The notes under the pieces were generated by a model. That model was not told where the DNA came from. It did no database searches and saw only the letters and a list, made by a program, of their open reading frames with translations. Made by a program: the position numbers and the translations under genes. A DNA stretch of 16,495 nt, taken from NCBI GenBank assembly GCA_021779415.1, contig JAJYAS010000010.1, forward strand, positions 1-16,495. Reading direction: 5' to 3'. The DNA comes from Bacillota bacterium (GTDB taxonomy: Bacteria > Bacillota_B > Desulfitobacteriia > Desulfitobacteriales > Desulfitobacteriaceae). This document shows, piece after piece, positions 7,021 through 15,137 of the stretch (positions are counted from its first letter, which is position 1; each line of letters starts with the position of its first letter).

Positions 7021-7449
7021 TTGAACAGTGAAATTATCGAAAAAGCTGAGCTCCTAGCTGATGCAATTGCCCGTAGTTCTGAACTTGCAGAATTACACAG
7101 CATGGAGGATGCGATGAGTGCAGATGAGTCTGCCCAACAATTGATTGCAGAGTTACAGAAAGCCCAAGAACGCTTCATGGAAATGCAGCAAAATGAAAAT
7201 GGACCTTCTGAAATGGATAAAGATGCAGTTGATGAAATCGAAACTAAAGTAAGTTCGAATCCTGCCATTGCAGCTTATATGGAAGCACAAGACAAATTTA
7301 CGTTGATGTTGGACAATGTCAATGCCATTCTAGCCGGAGCTATCGCTGGCGCTTCAGACAGTTGTTCCTGTGGGGATGATGGTTGTGACAGTGGCGGATG
7401 TAATAGTGGAGGCTGTGGTAGCGGTGGTTGCGGGTGCGGTGCACGCTAA
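7021..7449 (+). CDS. YlbF/YmcA-family regulator with Cys-Gly tail
   Basis: A 142-residue, mainly helical acidic protein of the YlbF/YmcA family. In Bacillus subtilis YlbF, YmcA and YaaT (the Ric proteins) form an iron-sulfur-containing complex that promotes RNase Y-dependent mRNA processing and supports competence, biofilm formation and sporulation. Here the helical family domain spans about residues 1-110. The last 28 residues (115-142) are almost only Cys, Gly, Ser, Asp and Asn, with seven cysteines at 115, 117, 122, 127, 132, 137 and 139; those from 117 to 137 recur exactly every five residues. This looks like a metal or Fe-S ligand tail. Position between miaB and mutS matches B. subtilis ymcA, so a RicA-like role is likely, though sequence alone could also fit YlbF. 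The TTG start is fixed by GGAGGTG. A strong terminator follows. Confidence 0.85.
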   Translation: MNSEIIEKAELLADAIARSSELAELHSMEDAMSADESAQQLIAELQKAQERFMEMQQNENGPSEMDKDAVDEIETKVSSNPAIAAYMEAQDKFTLMLDNVNAILAGAIAGASDSCSCGDDGCDSGGCNSGGCGSGGCGCGAR

Positions 7450-7474
7450 GTTAGACGAAAAAGACGTTATTTGA

Positions 7475-7510
7475 AAAAGGGAAGGGCTAATTCTGTAGCT
7501 CTTCCCTTTT
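7475..7510 (+). terminator. Intrinsic terminator after the YlbF/YmcA-family gene
   Basis: The stem aaaagggaagggct (7475-7488) pairs with agctcttccctttt (7497-7510): 14 pairs with one G-U, and an 8-nt loop. The U run forms the 3' end of the stem. It separates the miaB unit from the mutS unit, so mutS probably has its own promoter between 7511 and 7550, which I could not identify with confidence. Confidence 0.8.
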
Positions 7511-7563
7511 AGGATTTTGATAATTTGGGTTGAACTAATTCTTAGAAGGGGAGACTTCAAGGT

Positions 7564-10122
7564 ATGACAACCCCGATGCTGAAACAATATCAAGGTATTA
7601 AAGCGAAAGCACCCGAGGCTATTCTCTTTTATCGACTCGGTGATTTTTATGAGATGTTTGGAGAGGATGCAGAGTTAGCTGCGCCTATTTTGCAAATTGC
7701 CTTAACTGCTCGTGATGCAGGAGAAGGTAAACGTATCCCCATGTGTGGGGTCCCTTATCACGCATTGGATAGTTATTTATCAAAACTCGTCAACGCAGGG
7801 CATAAAGTTGCTATCTGTGAACAAGTTGAAGATCCCAAAAATGCGAAGGGGATTGTTAATCGAGATATTATTCGTGTTGTTTCTCCAGGTACGTTGACAG
7901 AATCGGTGTCAGAACGCGCCAACCGTTATTTAGCCAGTGTGTATTTTGCTCATCACTGGGGGCTTGCATTTCTGGATTTGTCTACGGGCGAATTTACAGT
8001 TTTTCAAACTCCGGAACTTGATAATCTTCTTGCTGAACTGTCCCGGATTAACCCGGCAGAACTCATACTTCCCCCTGACCTTCTTAAAAAGTCTAAGCAA
8101 TGGATGGGCTATTATTGCACAGTGCGCGAGCAAAAGACGTTTTGCGGCCAGGACTTGCAGAACCACTTTTCGGAGCAATTTACTTTGTTTACAGAATTCC
8201 CTGTAGCCACCCAAGCAGCTACGGCTCTGTGGTCCTATGTCTTGGAAACGATTCCAGGCTTAGATCCTACTCATATTATTTCTATAAATACATACCGTTC
8301 AGAGCAATGGATGTTTTTGGATCAATGGACACGCCGTAACCTTGAACTCACGGAGTCTCTCAGGGATCAAGGGAAAAAAGGAACACTTCTGTTCGTTCTT
8401 GACGTGACCCAAACCGCTTTTGGGGGGAGGCTCTTAAAACATTGGATTGACAAGCCTCTGCTGGTGCGTGACGTGATAGAAAGACGCCTTAATGCAGTGG
8501 AAGAACTGACGACGGACTCCTTTCTCCGCAACGACTTGTATAAGCTTCTTTCTCAAGTGTATGATCTCGAACGTTTGATGGGCAAGGTTTCTTATGGAAC
8601 TGCTAACGCCAAGGACTTATTGTCCTTAGCCCAAACCTTAGCTCTTCTTCCTGAACTTTGTAAACTCCTAAACTCGAGCTCTGCAGAGACTCTCAAAAGT
8701 AATGCGCCTCAACTAGAGGTAGAAGGTCTTGGGGCATTCGTCGCTACAATGAAGGATGCGCTTAACCCTAATCCTTCATTATCCCCAAAAGACGGGAATA
8801 TCATTAAAACTGGGTATTCCATAGAAGTGGACGAATTGCGTTCTATTTCGACTGGTGGCAAAGAATGGGTCGCCCGGTTGGAGAATGACGAACGTGAACG
8901 TACTGGAATTCGGTCCTTGAAGATTGGGTATAACAAGGTTTTTGGTTATTATATTGAAATCACCCATACGAATGCCCATCTTATTCCGACTAACTACCAG
9001 CGTAAGCAAACCCTATCCAATGCTGAGCGGTTCATCACACCAGAGCTAAAAGAATACGAACAGAAAATTATAGGGGCTGAAGAAAAACTTAAAGAGTTAG
9101 AGTACGAACTTTTCGTGGCGCTTCGGGAAACAGTTCGAACTTATACTAAATCCATTCTTCAGGTTGCTCATGTTTTAGCAGAACTTGATGTTTTTGTCAG
9201 TTTGGCAGAGGTCGCTGTCCGGCACCATTATGTCCGTCCACAGATTACTGATGATGGTCAAATTCTCATCACAGAAGGCCGACACCCTGTTGTTGAAGAA
9301 ATGCTTGAACCTGGTGTATTTGTTCCTAATGATACGCATTTGACGAAGAGTCATCATTTAGCACTCATTACTGGGCCCAATATGGCAGGAAAATCAACGT
9401 ATATGCGTCAAGTCGCCTTAATTGTCCTCATGGCTCATATTGGCTCCTTCGTTCCGGCCAAGAAGGCCTGCATCACTCAGGTTGACCGAATTTTTACGCG
9501 GGTCGGAGCATCGGACGATTTGGCAGCCGGGCAAAGTACGTTTATGGTTGAAATGAAAGAAGTTGCTCACATCTTAAATTATGCGACCGAGAAAAGTTTG
9601 ATTATTTTAGACGAAATTGGACGGGGGACAGCAACCTTTGATGGACTTAGTATCGCCTGGGCAGTTACTGAGCATCTGGTTCAAAATCCAGCCTTTAATC
9701 CTAAAACCCTCTTCGCAACGCATTATCATGAGCTTACGCATCTTCAAGATGATTTCCCAGGCTTATTCAACCTTCATGTTGGGGTAAAGGAACGGGGAGA
9801 AGATATCATTTTTTTACATAAGATCTTATCTGGCAAAGCAGACCGAAGTTATGGTATTCAAGTAGCGCGCCTTGCCGGACTCCCACAAGTACTTCTTCAA
9901 CGCGCTAAAACCTTACTTTTAGAATTAGAATCGTCTGAGCCAAGCCATGCTATAAGTGATTCGCCGAATGTTGTCACTCAATTTTCACTCTTTGATGTGC
10001 CCCAAACTCATCCGCTCTTGCAAGAAATTGACCAACTTTCGCTGGAGGACATGACTGCACGTCAAGCCTTACAATATCTCTTTGATCTGCGTGAGCGCAT
10101 TCAGTCCTGGGAAATAATTTAG
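7564..10122 (+). CDS. mutS: DNA mismatch repair protein MutS
   Basis: Mismatch-recognition ATPase that starts methyl-independent mismatch repair; 852 residues, full length. The mismatch-reading motif Phe28-x-Glu30 (GDFYEMFGED) is in the N-terminal domain I. Connector, lever and clamp regions follow, then the ABC-type ATPase with Walker A GPNMAGKST (604-612), Walker B ILDEIGRGT (Asp683, Glu684), and the ATHYHELTHL motif. A C-terminal QFSLF (806-810) matches the beta-clamp-binding consensus (QL[S/D]LF type), as in Gram-positive MutS proteins that couple to the replisome. The ATG at 7564 has AAGGGGAG at 7546-7553; a second in-frame ATG lies four codons downstream. Downstream genes follow with a 52-bp gap and no terminator, so mutS probably heads the long operon that includes mutL and miaA. 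Confidence 0.98.
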   Translation: MTTPMLKQYQGIKAKAPEAILFYRLGDFYEMFGEDAELAAPILQIALTARDAGEGKRIPMCGVPYHALDSYLSKLVNAGHKVAICEQVEDPKNAKGIVNRDIIRVVSPGTLTESVSERANRYLASVYFAHHWGLAFLDLSTGEFTVFQTPELDNLLAELSRINPAELILPPDLLKKSKQWMGYYCTVREQKTFCGQDLQNHFSEQFTLFTEFPVATQAATALWSYVLETIPGLDPTHIISINTYRSEQWMFLDQWTRRNLELTESLRDQGKKGTLLFVLDVTQTAFGGRLLKHWIDKPLLVRDVIERRLNAVEELTTDSFLRNDLYKLLSQVYDLERLMGKVSYGTANAKDLLSLAQTLALLPELCKLLNSSSAETLKSNAPQLEVEGLGAFVATMKDALNPNPSLSPKDGNIIKTGYSIEVDELRSISTGGKEWVARLENDERERTGIRSLKIGYNKVFGYYIEITHTNAHLIPTNYQRKQTLSNAERFITPELKEYEQKIIGAEEKLKELEYELFVALRETVRTYTKSILQVAHVLAELDVFVSLAEVAVRHHYVRPQITDDGQILITEGRHPVVEEMLEPGVFVPNDTHLTKSHHLALITGPNMAGKSTYMRQVALIVLMAHIGSFVPAKKACITQVDRIFTRVGASDDLAAGQSTFMVEMKEVAHILNYATEKSLIILDEIGRGTATFDGLSIAWAVTEHLVQNPAFNPKTLFATHYHELTHLQDDFPGLFNLHVGVKERGEDIIFLHKILSGKADRSYGIQVARLAGLPQVLLQRAKTLLLELESSEPSHAISDSPNVVTQFSLFDVPQTHPLLQEIDQLSLEDMTARQALQYLFDLRERIQSWEII

Positions 10123-10174
10123 TTAGAGCCACAGCGAAATTAAGGTACGTAGTTCATATAAGGGGGGAGTAACT

Positions 10175-11842
10175 ATGCCTAAACGAGTAGGTATCGATGT
10201 AGGAGGTACCTATACTGATGCCGTGTTTATTCATGATAACCAAATCGAGCATACAGCCAAAGTGCCAACACGGTCCGAAAATTTAGTAGAAACACTCTTA
10301 GATGCTTTTGATGCGTTAAAGATTCCTAATGAACAGAAGATCGAACAGATTTCAGTGAGCACTACCCTTGTAACGAATGCAATTCTTCAAAACCGAATTT
10401 CGAAGGTTGATTTGCTCTTGTTTTCTGCCAATGGAATGAAGTTAGATGCACTTCCTTGGCCTGTTAACTATCGAGAACTCTCTGGGGAAATCGATTTTCG
10501 GGGAAGAGAGATTGAGCCTCCTGATCAGAGAGAATGGGAAAAACTCCAATCACTAGGAGTTGGTGATCCAAGTGCACATGTCGCCATTGTAGGCAAATTC
10601 TCCCATAGGAACAGTCTTCATGAAGAAGGCCTCGCTACCTATCTAAAACAACGTAATCCTAAATTGCAAATTGCGCTAGGACACGAGTGGGGACAAGCGA
10701 ATTTTTATCGGCGCAGCCTGACCACGTATCTTAATTTAGGGGTATCCGATTTATATCATCAATTCGCTCAACAATTACAAACCGCTGTAACTGCACGAAA
10801 AATTAAAGGACCAATTTTCATTTTAAAAGCAGATGGCGGGATTTTGCCACTTTCTCAGCTTCGTCCTATTAATTCCGTATATTCTGGACCAGCGGCAAGT
10901 GTACTCGCCGCATTGGCCCAAACTGAACCAACTTCTTCTTCAATTATTGTGGATATTGGCGGGACAACGACAGATTTAGGTATTAGTCTCTCAGGTATGC
11001 CCTTACTCAGTGCAAAAGGGGCCCAAATTGGTCCTTTTTCAACCCTTGTTCGTTCACTAGCGGTTCGTTCAATTCCCGTGGGTGGGGATTCCGTCATCCG
11101 AGCCGCAGATCAGGGCTTTGTTCTTGAAAGTTATCGCCTTGGCCCAGCCTATTGTTTGGGTGGGAATGTAGCAACCCCGACTGATGCGATGCGTTACCTC
11201 GAGCTTATAGACTATGGAGATGGGCGTCTGGCGGAAGAAGCTTTGGCCTCGATCCTACCACAGGAACAACGCAAACCACAATTCCTGCGTGAGCTCGCCA
11301 CAGCGATTATCAATACGCTCGTCGACCGAATTGCGGATGCTGTTGATTCTCTTCAGCGAGAGTGGAAAGAAGAGCCGGCCTATAAAGTATGGGAGGTTCT
11401 TCATCCCCATGAAACTCAGACATTTCATACATTAGTCAGTGGTGGAGGTGCTCGTGGTATAACAACGGCATTGGAAAAACGTCTTGGAAATCCTGTGCAG
11501 CTCGGGGCCTTTCCAGAAGTATCGAATGCTCTTGGAACGGCAATGGCCAGACCAACGTTTAACTGCACGCTTCACCTTGACACATACATGAAGCACTATC
11601 GGATCGAAGAAACGGGAGAACAGGGAAAATGGAAGGGATCTCTGCGGCCTTATAAGGAAGTGGACGGGTTTCTGGATACTCTTGCTCAGCAACAAGCTAC
11701 ACACTATGGAATCAAGCTTAATGACTTAGAAAAAGAGCCGTTCGATTTTTTCCCGATCGTACAGAATTATAAAACCGTCGGTCAAATCGTCCGCGGGGCC
11801 GTTCATATGCGGCCTGGGGTAATGGGGAGGGTACAGGAATGA
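10175..11842 (+). CDS. Hydantoinase/oxoprolinase-family ATPase (HyuA-like)
   Basis: A 555-residue protein of the N-methylhydantoinase A/5-oxoprolinase family (ASKHA fold). Characterised members use ATP to activate a lactam or cyclic imide for hydrolysis. Nucleotide-site motifs are visible: phosphate loop 1 at IDVGGTYTDAV (Asp8), phosphate loop 2 at VDIGGTTTDLGI (Asp260), and a Gly-rich adenosine motif SGGGARG (423-428). The Hydantoinase_A N-terminal domain spans about 5-175 and the main domain about 190-470. It is shorter than classical HyuA (about 650-700 residues) and no HyuB partner is encoded in the window. ATG start has AGGGGGGAG at 10161-10169. The stop overlaps the next start (ATGA, 11839-11842), which couples it to the deacetylase gene. 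The substrate is unknown; the deacetylase partner suggests a two-step amide or lactam hydrolysis, which is inference. Confidence 0.88.
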   Translation: MPKRVGIDVGGTYTDAVFIHDNQIEHTAKVPTRSENLVETLLDAFDALKIPNEQKIEQISVSTTLVTNAILQNRISKVDLLLFSANGMKLDALPWPVNYRELSGEIDFRGREIEPPDQREWEKLQSLGVGDPSAHVAIVGKFSHRNSLHEEGLATYLKQRNPKLQIALGHEWGQANFYRRSLTTYLNLGVSDLYHQFAQQLQTAVTARKIKGPIFILKADGGILPLSQLRPINSVYSGPAASVLAALAQTEPTSSSIIVDIGGTTTDLGISLSGMPLLSAKGAQIGPFSTLVRSLAVRSIPVGGDSVIRAADQGFVLESYRLGPAYCLGGNVATPTDAMRYLELIDYGDGRLAEEALASILPQEQRKPQFLRELATAIINTLVDRIADAVDSLQREWKEEPAYKVWEVLHPHETQTFHTLVSGGGARGITTALEKRLGNPVQLGAFPEVSNALGTAMARPTFNCTLHLDTYMKHYRIEETGEQGKWKGSLRPYKEVDGFLDTLAQQQATHYGIKLNDLEKEPFDFFPIVQNYKTVGQIVRGAVHMRPGVMGRVQE

Positions 11843-13176
11843 AACGTACCGGAATTTTATTTTTCCCTGCCTTTGATTGGTCACTCGGAGACTCTCATCC
11901 GGAACGCGAAGAACGGCTTCTCTATACTCAGGAACAACTGTTTGAAGAGGGGATTTTTGACTTACCACAAATCAAACAGTTTTCACCCTGTGTTGCTTCA
12001 TTACAAGATGTATTGCGCGCTCAAGCTCTCTTTCCAACCCCGCAAGACCATACGGATAATTTAGATGCCCATCTTATCGCAGCAGGGAGTGCCATCTTAC
12101 TCGGCGAAGCGAGGGTTCGAGGGGAGATTACGAATGGTTTTGTTCTTGCACGCCCGCCGGGACATCACTCCGGTGCGACGGTTTGGGGAAATCGAGGATT
12201 TTGCACGCTAAATAATGAAGCAATTTTAGTTAACCATTTGAGGGCCCATTTAGGAATTAAGAAGATCGCTATTGTTGATACTGATGTCCATCACGGAGAC
12301 GGAACACAGGATATTTTTTATCATGACCCAAATGTCCTCTTTATTTCCCTCCACCAAGATGGGCGCACTCTTTATCCTGGAAGTGGTTTTGTCAATGAAA
12401 AGGGAGGCCCGAATGCTTGGGATCAAACCCTAAATATCCCTCTTCCACCAGGGACGGGAGACGAAGGGTACCACTATGTTTTGGATAACTGGGTGCTGCC
12501 GCGTTTGCAAGCCTTTGCCCCGGATCTGATCATTAACTCAGCGGGACAGGATAATCATTTTACAGATCCCCTGGCCTCTATGAATCTTACGGCAGGGGGA
12601 TACGGGCGAATTACAGAGCTTCTTCAACCAGATTTAGCGGTCCTAGAAGGAGGGTACTCGATTGAAGGAGCACTACCTTATGTCAATTTGGCTATTCTAT
12701 TGGCGCTAGCCGGAGAAGATTACCACCATGTCCGTGAACCTCAGAAACTTGCTCGTCCGAGTTTATCGTTAGCGGCCTTAAAACCATATATTCAGGAACT
12801 AAAAAAACAGCACCAAACGATCAAACCGAGCTTTATAATTCAAAACAAGCCCTATTTCCCCAAAGGAGATTGGATTTCTAGTCCTCATCCTGTCTATTAT
12901 GACACAGAAGGTTTCCAAGAAACTCGCCAGGATTACATTCGGCAATGTAACCATTGTGCTGGAACCATGTATATTGAGAGCCGACGTTCTTCTTCCATGA
13001 AGTCTACCTTAGTGCGAATTCCGTTTCAAGCCTGTCCGGAGTGTGAGCAAGCAGGCTATGATCTTTGGGAGCAGCTTCAACAGCCTAGTAAGGATACGAT
13101 AAGTGGATTATTGCAGAACCAACTCCACGACAAGCTCTACGTTTGGCATAGGAAAGAAGGATTGAGGGAATTTTGA
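11839..13176 (+). CDS. Histone-deacetylase-fold amidohydrolase with C-terminal Cys-pair domain
   Basis: Class II HDAC/AcuC/acetylpolyamine amidohydrolase superfamily enzyme, 445 residues. The zinc-dependent active site is complete: His109-His110 (RPPGHHSG), zinc ligands Asp149 and His151 (DTDVHHGDGTQ) and Asp238 (SAGQDNHFTDPL), and catalytic Tyr273 (LEGGYS). It should therefore be a working deacetylase or deacylase; the substrate could be an acetylated small molecule, polyamine or protein. After the catalytic domain (about 1-300) and a linker comes an extra domain with two CxxC pairs, Cys370/Cys373 and Cys399/Cys402, spaced like a zinc ribbon. The start overlaps the upstream hydantoinase stop by four bases (ATGA) and its own stop overlaps the mutL start (TTGA), so it is translationally linked on both sides. 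GGGGAGGG upstream serves as ribosome site. I would not assume a chromatin role. Confidence 0.9.
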   Translation: MKRTGILFFPAFDWSLGDSHPEREERLLYTQEQLFEEGIFDLPQIKQFSPCVASLQDVLRAQALFPTPQDHTDNLDAHLIAAGSAILLGEARVRGEITNGFVLARPPGHHSGATVWGNRGFCTLNNEAILVNHLRAHLGIKKIAIVDTDVHHGDGTQDIFYHDPNVLFISLHQDGRTLYPGSGFVNEKGGPNAWDQTLNIPLPPGTGDEGYHYVLDNWVLPRLQAFAPDLIINSAGQDNHFTDPLASMNLTAGGYGRITELLQPDLAVLEGGYSIEGALPYVNLAILLALAGEDYHHVREPQKLARPSLSLAALKPYIQELKKQHQTIKPSFIIQNKPYFPKGDWISSPHPVYYDTEGFQETRQDYIRQCNHCAGTMYIESRRSSSMKSTLVRIPFQACPECEQAGYDLWEQLQQPSKDTISGLLQNQLHDKLYVWHRKEGLREF

Positions 13177-15080
13177 CGCCCGTTATTCATATTCTAGACT
13201 CGCACTCAGCAAATCAAATTGCCGCTGGAGAAGTCGTTGAACGCCCAGCATCCGTGGTTAAGGAGCTAGTTGAAAACGCCTTAGATGCGGGGGCTAAGCA
13301 CATTGACATCACTATTGAGGGAAACGGTGTACCGTTCATTCGGGTGCGAGATGACGGTTCTGGAATCGGGGCTTCGGATTTACCCTTGGCTGTCATTCGA
13401 CATGCCACAAGTAAAATCAGTCAGATAGAAGACCTTGATCATCTGCGAACCCTCGGATTTAGAGGGGAAGCTCTCCCCAGTATTGCCTCAGTTTCTCACA
13501 TGGAAATTTCCTCTCGTCCTGTTAGTGAAGTGGTTGGATTAAGCCTTACGCTGAACGGTGGAGAGCAGGTGGAGTATAAAGAAGTGGGGTGTCCTGTCGG
13601 AACATCCGTGACGGTCCGCAATCTCTTTTTCAATACCCCTGCTCGTTTGAAGTTTTTGAAATCAACCCCCACAGAATTTGGCCTCATAAGCGACACAGTC
13701 GGACGAATTGCCCTTGCACACCCAGATATAGCATTTTCTTTGACCCATCCGCAACAAGTTGTTTTGCAAACGTCGGGACGCGGAGATTTGCGTGAAACAA
13801 TTGGCTCAATTCTAGGTCATACCATCGCGCGACAACTTATTCCCATTAAAGGACAACACGAAGATTGGCAGTTAGAAGGCTTTATCAGCCCACCGGATCT
13901 GGTCCGATCCTCCAGGCAAGCCCAAACCTTTATGATTAACGGACGAATTGTCCGCTCACCGATCTTAAGTCGTGCTCTAGAGGAAGGGTATCACACCCTC
14001 GTTCCAGTTAAATTTCATCCAGTCGCCGTGCTTCATCTTCTTGTTCCTCCTTTAGATTATGATGTGAATGTACATCCAACCAAAATGGATGTGCGGTTTA
14101 AGAACGAGCAAGCCTTAACACCGTTTATCAGCCAAGCAATTTATCAAGCCCTCATTGCCAGTAAACCTTTACCTTCGTTTAAAACGATACCCACGGCTTC
14201 TTTCTCTCACAAAGCTGTGATTATTGACTCTCTCCAAAAACCACCGTCCTCCCTAGTAATTGTTCCTCCCCGAAAATCCAACGAGGTATTACAGATTCAT
14301 GAGACTGCAGTGCCACGAGAAGAAACTATCAATTTCGATGATCCTGCCTCTTCTATTCAGGGTCAGGGAAAGCCTGAGATTGCCCGGCGTCAAGGATCTG
14401 CCCTATCACAGCTAGAGAACCCTGTCGAATCGGGAACCCCAAATAATACAGTGACACAACTTGATCTATTAGATCAAGTTAATCCTCAAGTTCGAGATGT
14501 TCTAACTCGAATCTGGCCCCTAGCTCAGCTCTTTAATACGTATATCTTAGCGACTGATGGTGAAATTCTTCTTGTGATTGACCAGCATGCTGCCCACGAA
14601 CGGATCAACTATGAACGACTTTTACAGGAGTTCAAGCAACGTGAACAGTCCAGCCAGGCTCTTCTAATTCCTCTTCCTATGGAATTTACGCTTCAGGAAG
14701 AACAGATATTATTGGAAAATTTATGGCTTCTTAATGAAATGGGCTTTATTTTGGAACAATTTGGCTCACAAACTTACTTATTGCGCGGAGTACCAGCTCA
14801 AACGGGAGATTTTCAAGCGGACAGACTTCTACGTCAATTTATTGAAGAGGTTATACAGAAAGATTCGACACCCAGTTCAGATAAATTACTGGAGGAATGG
14901 ATTTATCTGTTGGCTTGTAAAGAATCCATAAAAGCTCAAGATTCACTTTCTCTACTTGAAATGGAGCAACTGATTGCGCGATTAGGGCAAACTCATAATC
15001 CGTATACCTGTCCCCATGGACGCCCTACTATGATTAAAATGACCCGCTCAGAATTGGAAAAACGCTTTTACCGCGCCTAA
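13173..15080 (+). CDS. mutL: DNA mismatch repair endonuclease MutL
   Basis: Mismatch-repair ATPase-endonuclease that MutS recruits to nick the error-containing strand; 635 residues. The N-terminal GHKL ATPase has the catalytic Glu31 and Asn35 (KELVENALDAG), DDGSGIG (60-66) and GFRGEALPSIASV (95-107), followed by the S5-like domain. A Gln/Ser/Pro-rich linker spans about 345-440. The C-terminal domain carries the endonuclease metal site DQHAAHERINYE (Asp470-Glu481, the DQHA-x2-E-x4-E motif), plus ACKES (581-585), CPHGRP (613-618) and the terminal FYR. QALLIP (495-500) fits the beta-clamp-binding motif of B. subtilis MutL. This is the nicking type found where MutH is absent. The TTG start at 13173 overlaps the deacetylase stop by four bases and opens directly into the conserved HSANQIAAGEVVERP region, so no longer N-terminus is needed. 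Confidence 0.97.
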   Translation: MTPVIHILDSHSANQIAAGEVVERPASVVKELVENALDAGAKHIDITIEGNGVPFIRVRDDGSGIGASDLPLAVIRHATSKISQIEDLDHLRTLGFRGEALPSIASVSHMEISSRPVSEVVGLSLTLNGGEQVEYKEVGCPVGTSVTVRNLFFNTPARLKFLKSTPTEFGLISDTVGRIALAHPDIAFSLTHPQQVVLQTSGRGDLRETIGSILGHTIARQLIPIKGQHEDWQLEGFISPPDLVRSSRQAQTFMINGRIVRSPILSRALEEGYHTLVPVKFHPVAVLHLLVPPLDYDVNVHPTKMDVRFKNEQALTPFISQAIYQALIASKPLPSFKTIPTASFSHKAVIIDSLQKPPSSLVIVPPRKSNEVLQIHETAVPREETINFDDPASSIQGQGKPEIARRQGSALSQLENPVESGTPNNTVTQLDLLDQVNPQVRDVLTRIWPLAQLFNTYILATDGEILLVIDQHAAHERINYERLLQEFKQREQSSQALLIPLPMEFTLQEEQILLENLWLLNEMGFILEQFGSQTYLLRGVPAQTGDFQADRLLRQFIEEVIQKDSTPSSDKLLEEWIYLLACKESIKAQDSLSLLEMEQLIARLGQTHNPYTCPHGRPTMIKMTRSELEKRFYRA

Positions 15081-15137
15081 TTACCAGAAGTTTGTGGGTA
15101 CTTTGTCATGGGTATACTACTTGGAAATGGAGGTCTC

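Noticed and set aside
6954..7268. 104-residue - strand ORF opposite the YlbF/YmcA-family gene
   Set aside because: Antisense to a convincing family member, Ser-rich low-complexity composition and no ribosome site or promoter seen.
7937..8339. Overlapping + strand ORFs inside mutS
   Set aside because: They are alternative-frame shadows of an intact, well-conserved mutS with no start signals of their own.
11432..11968. - strand ORFs across the hydantoinase/deacetylase junction
   Set aside because: Both adjoining + strand genes are intact with all family motifs; the antisense frames resemble no known family.
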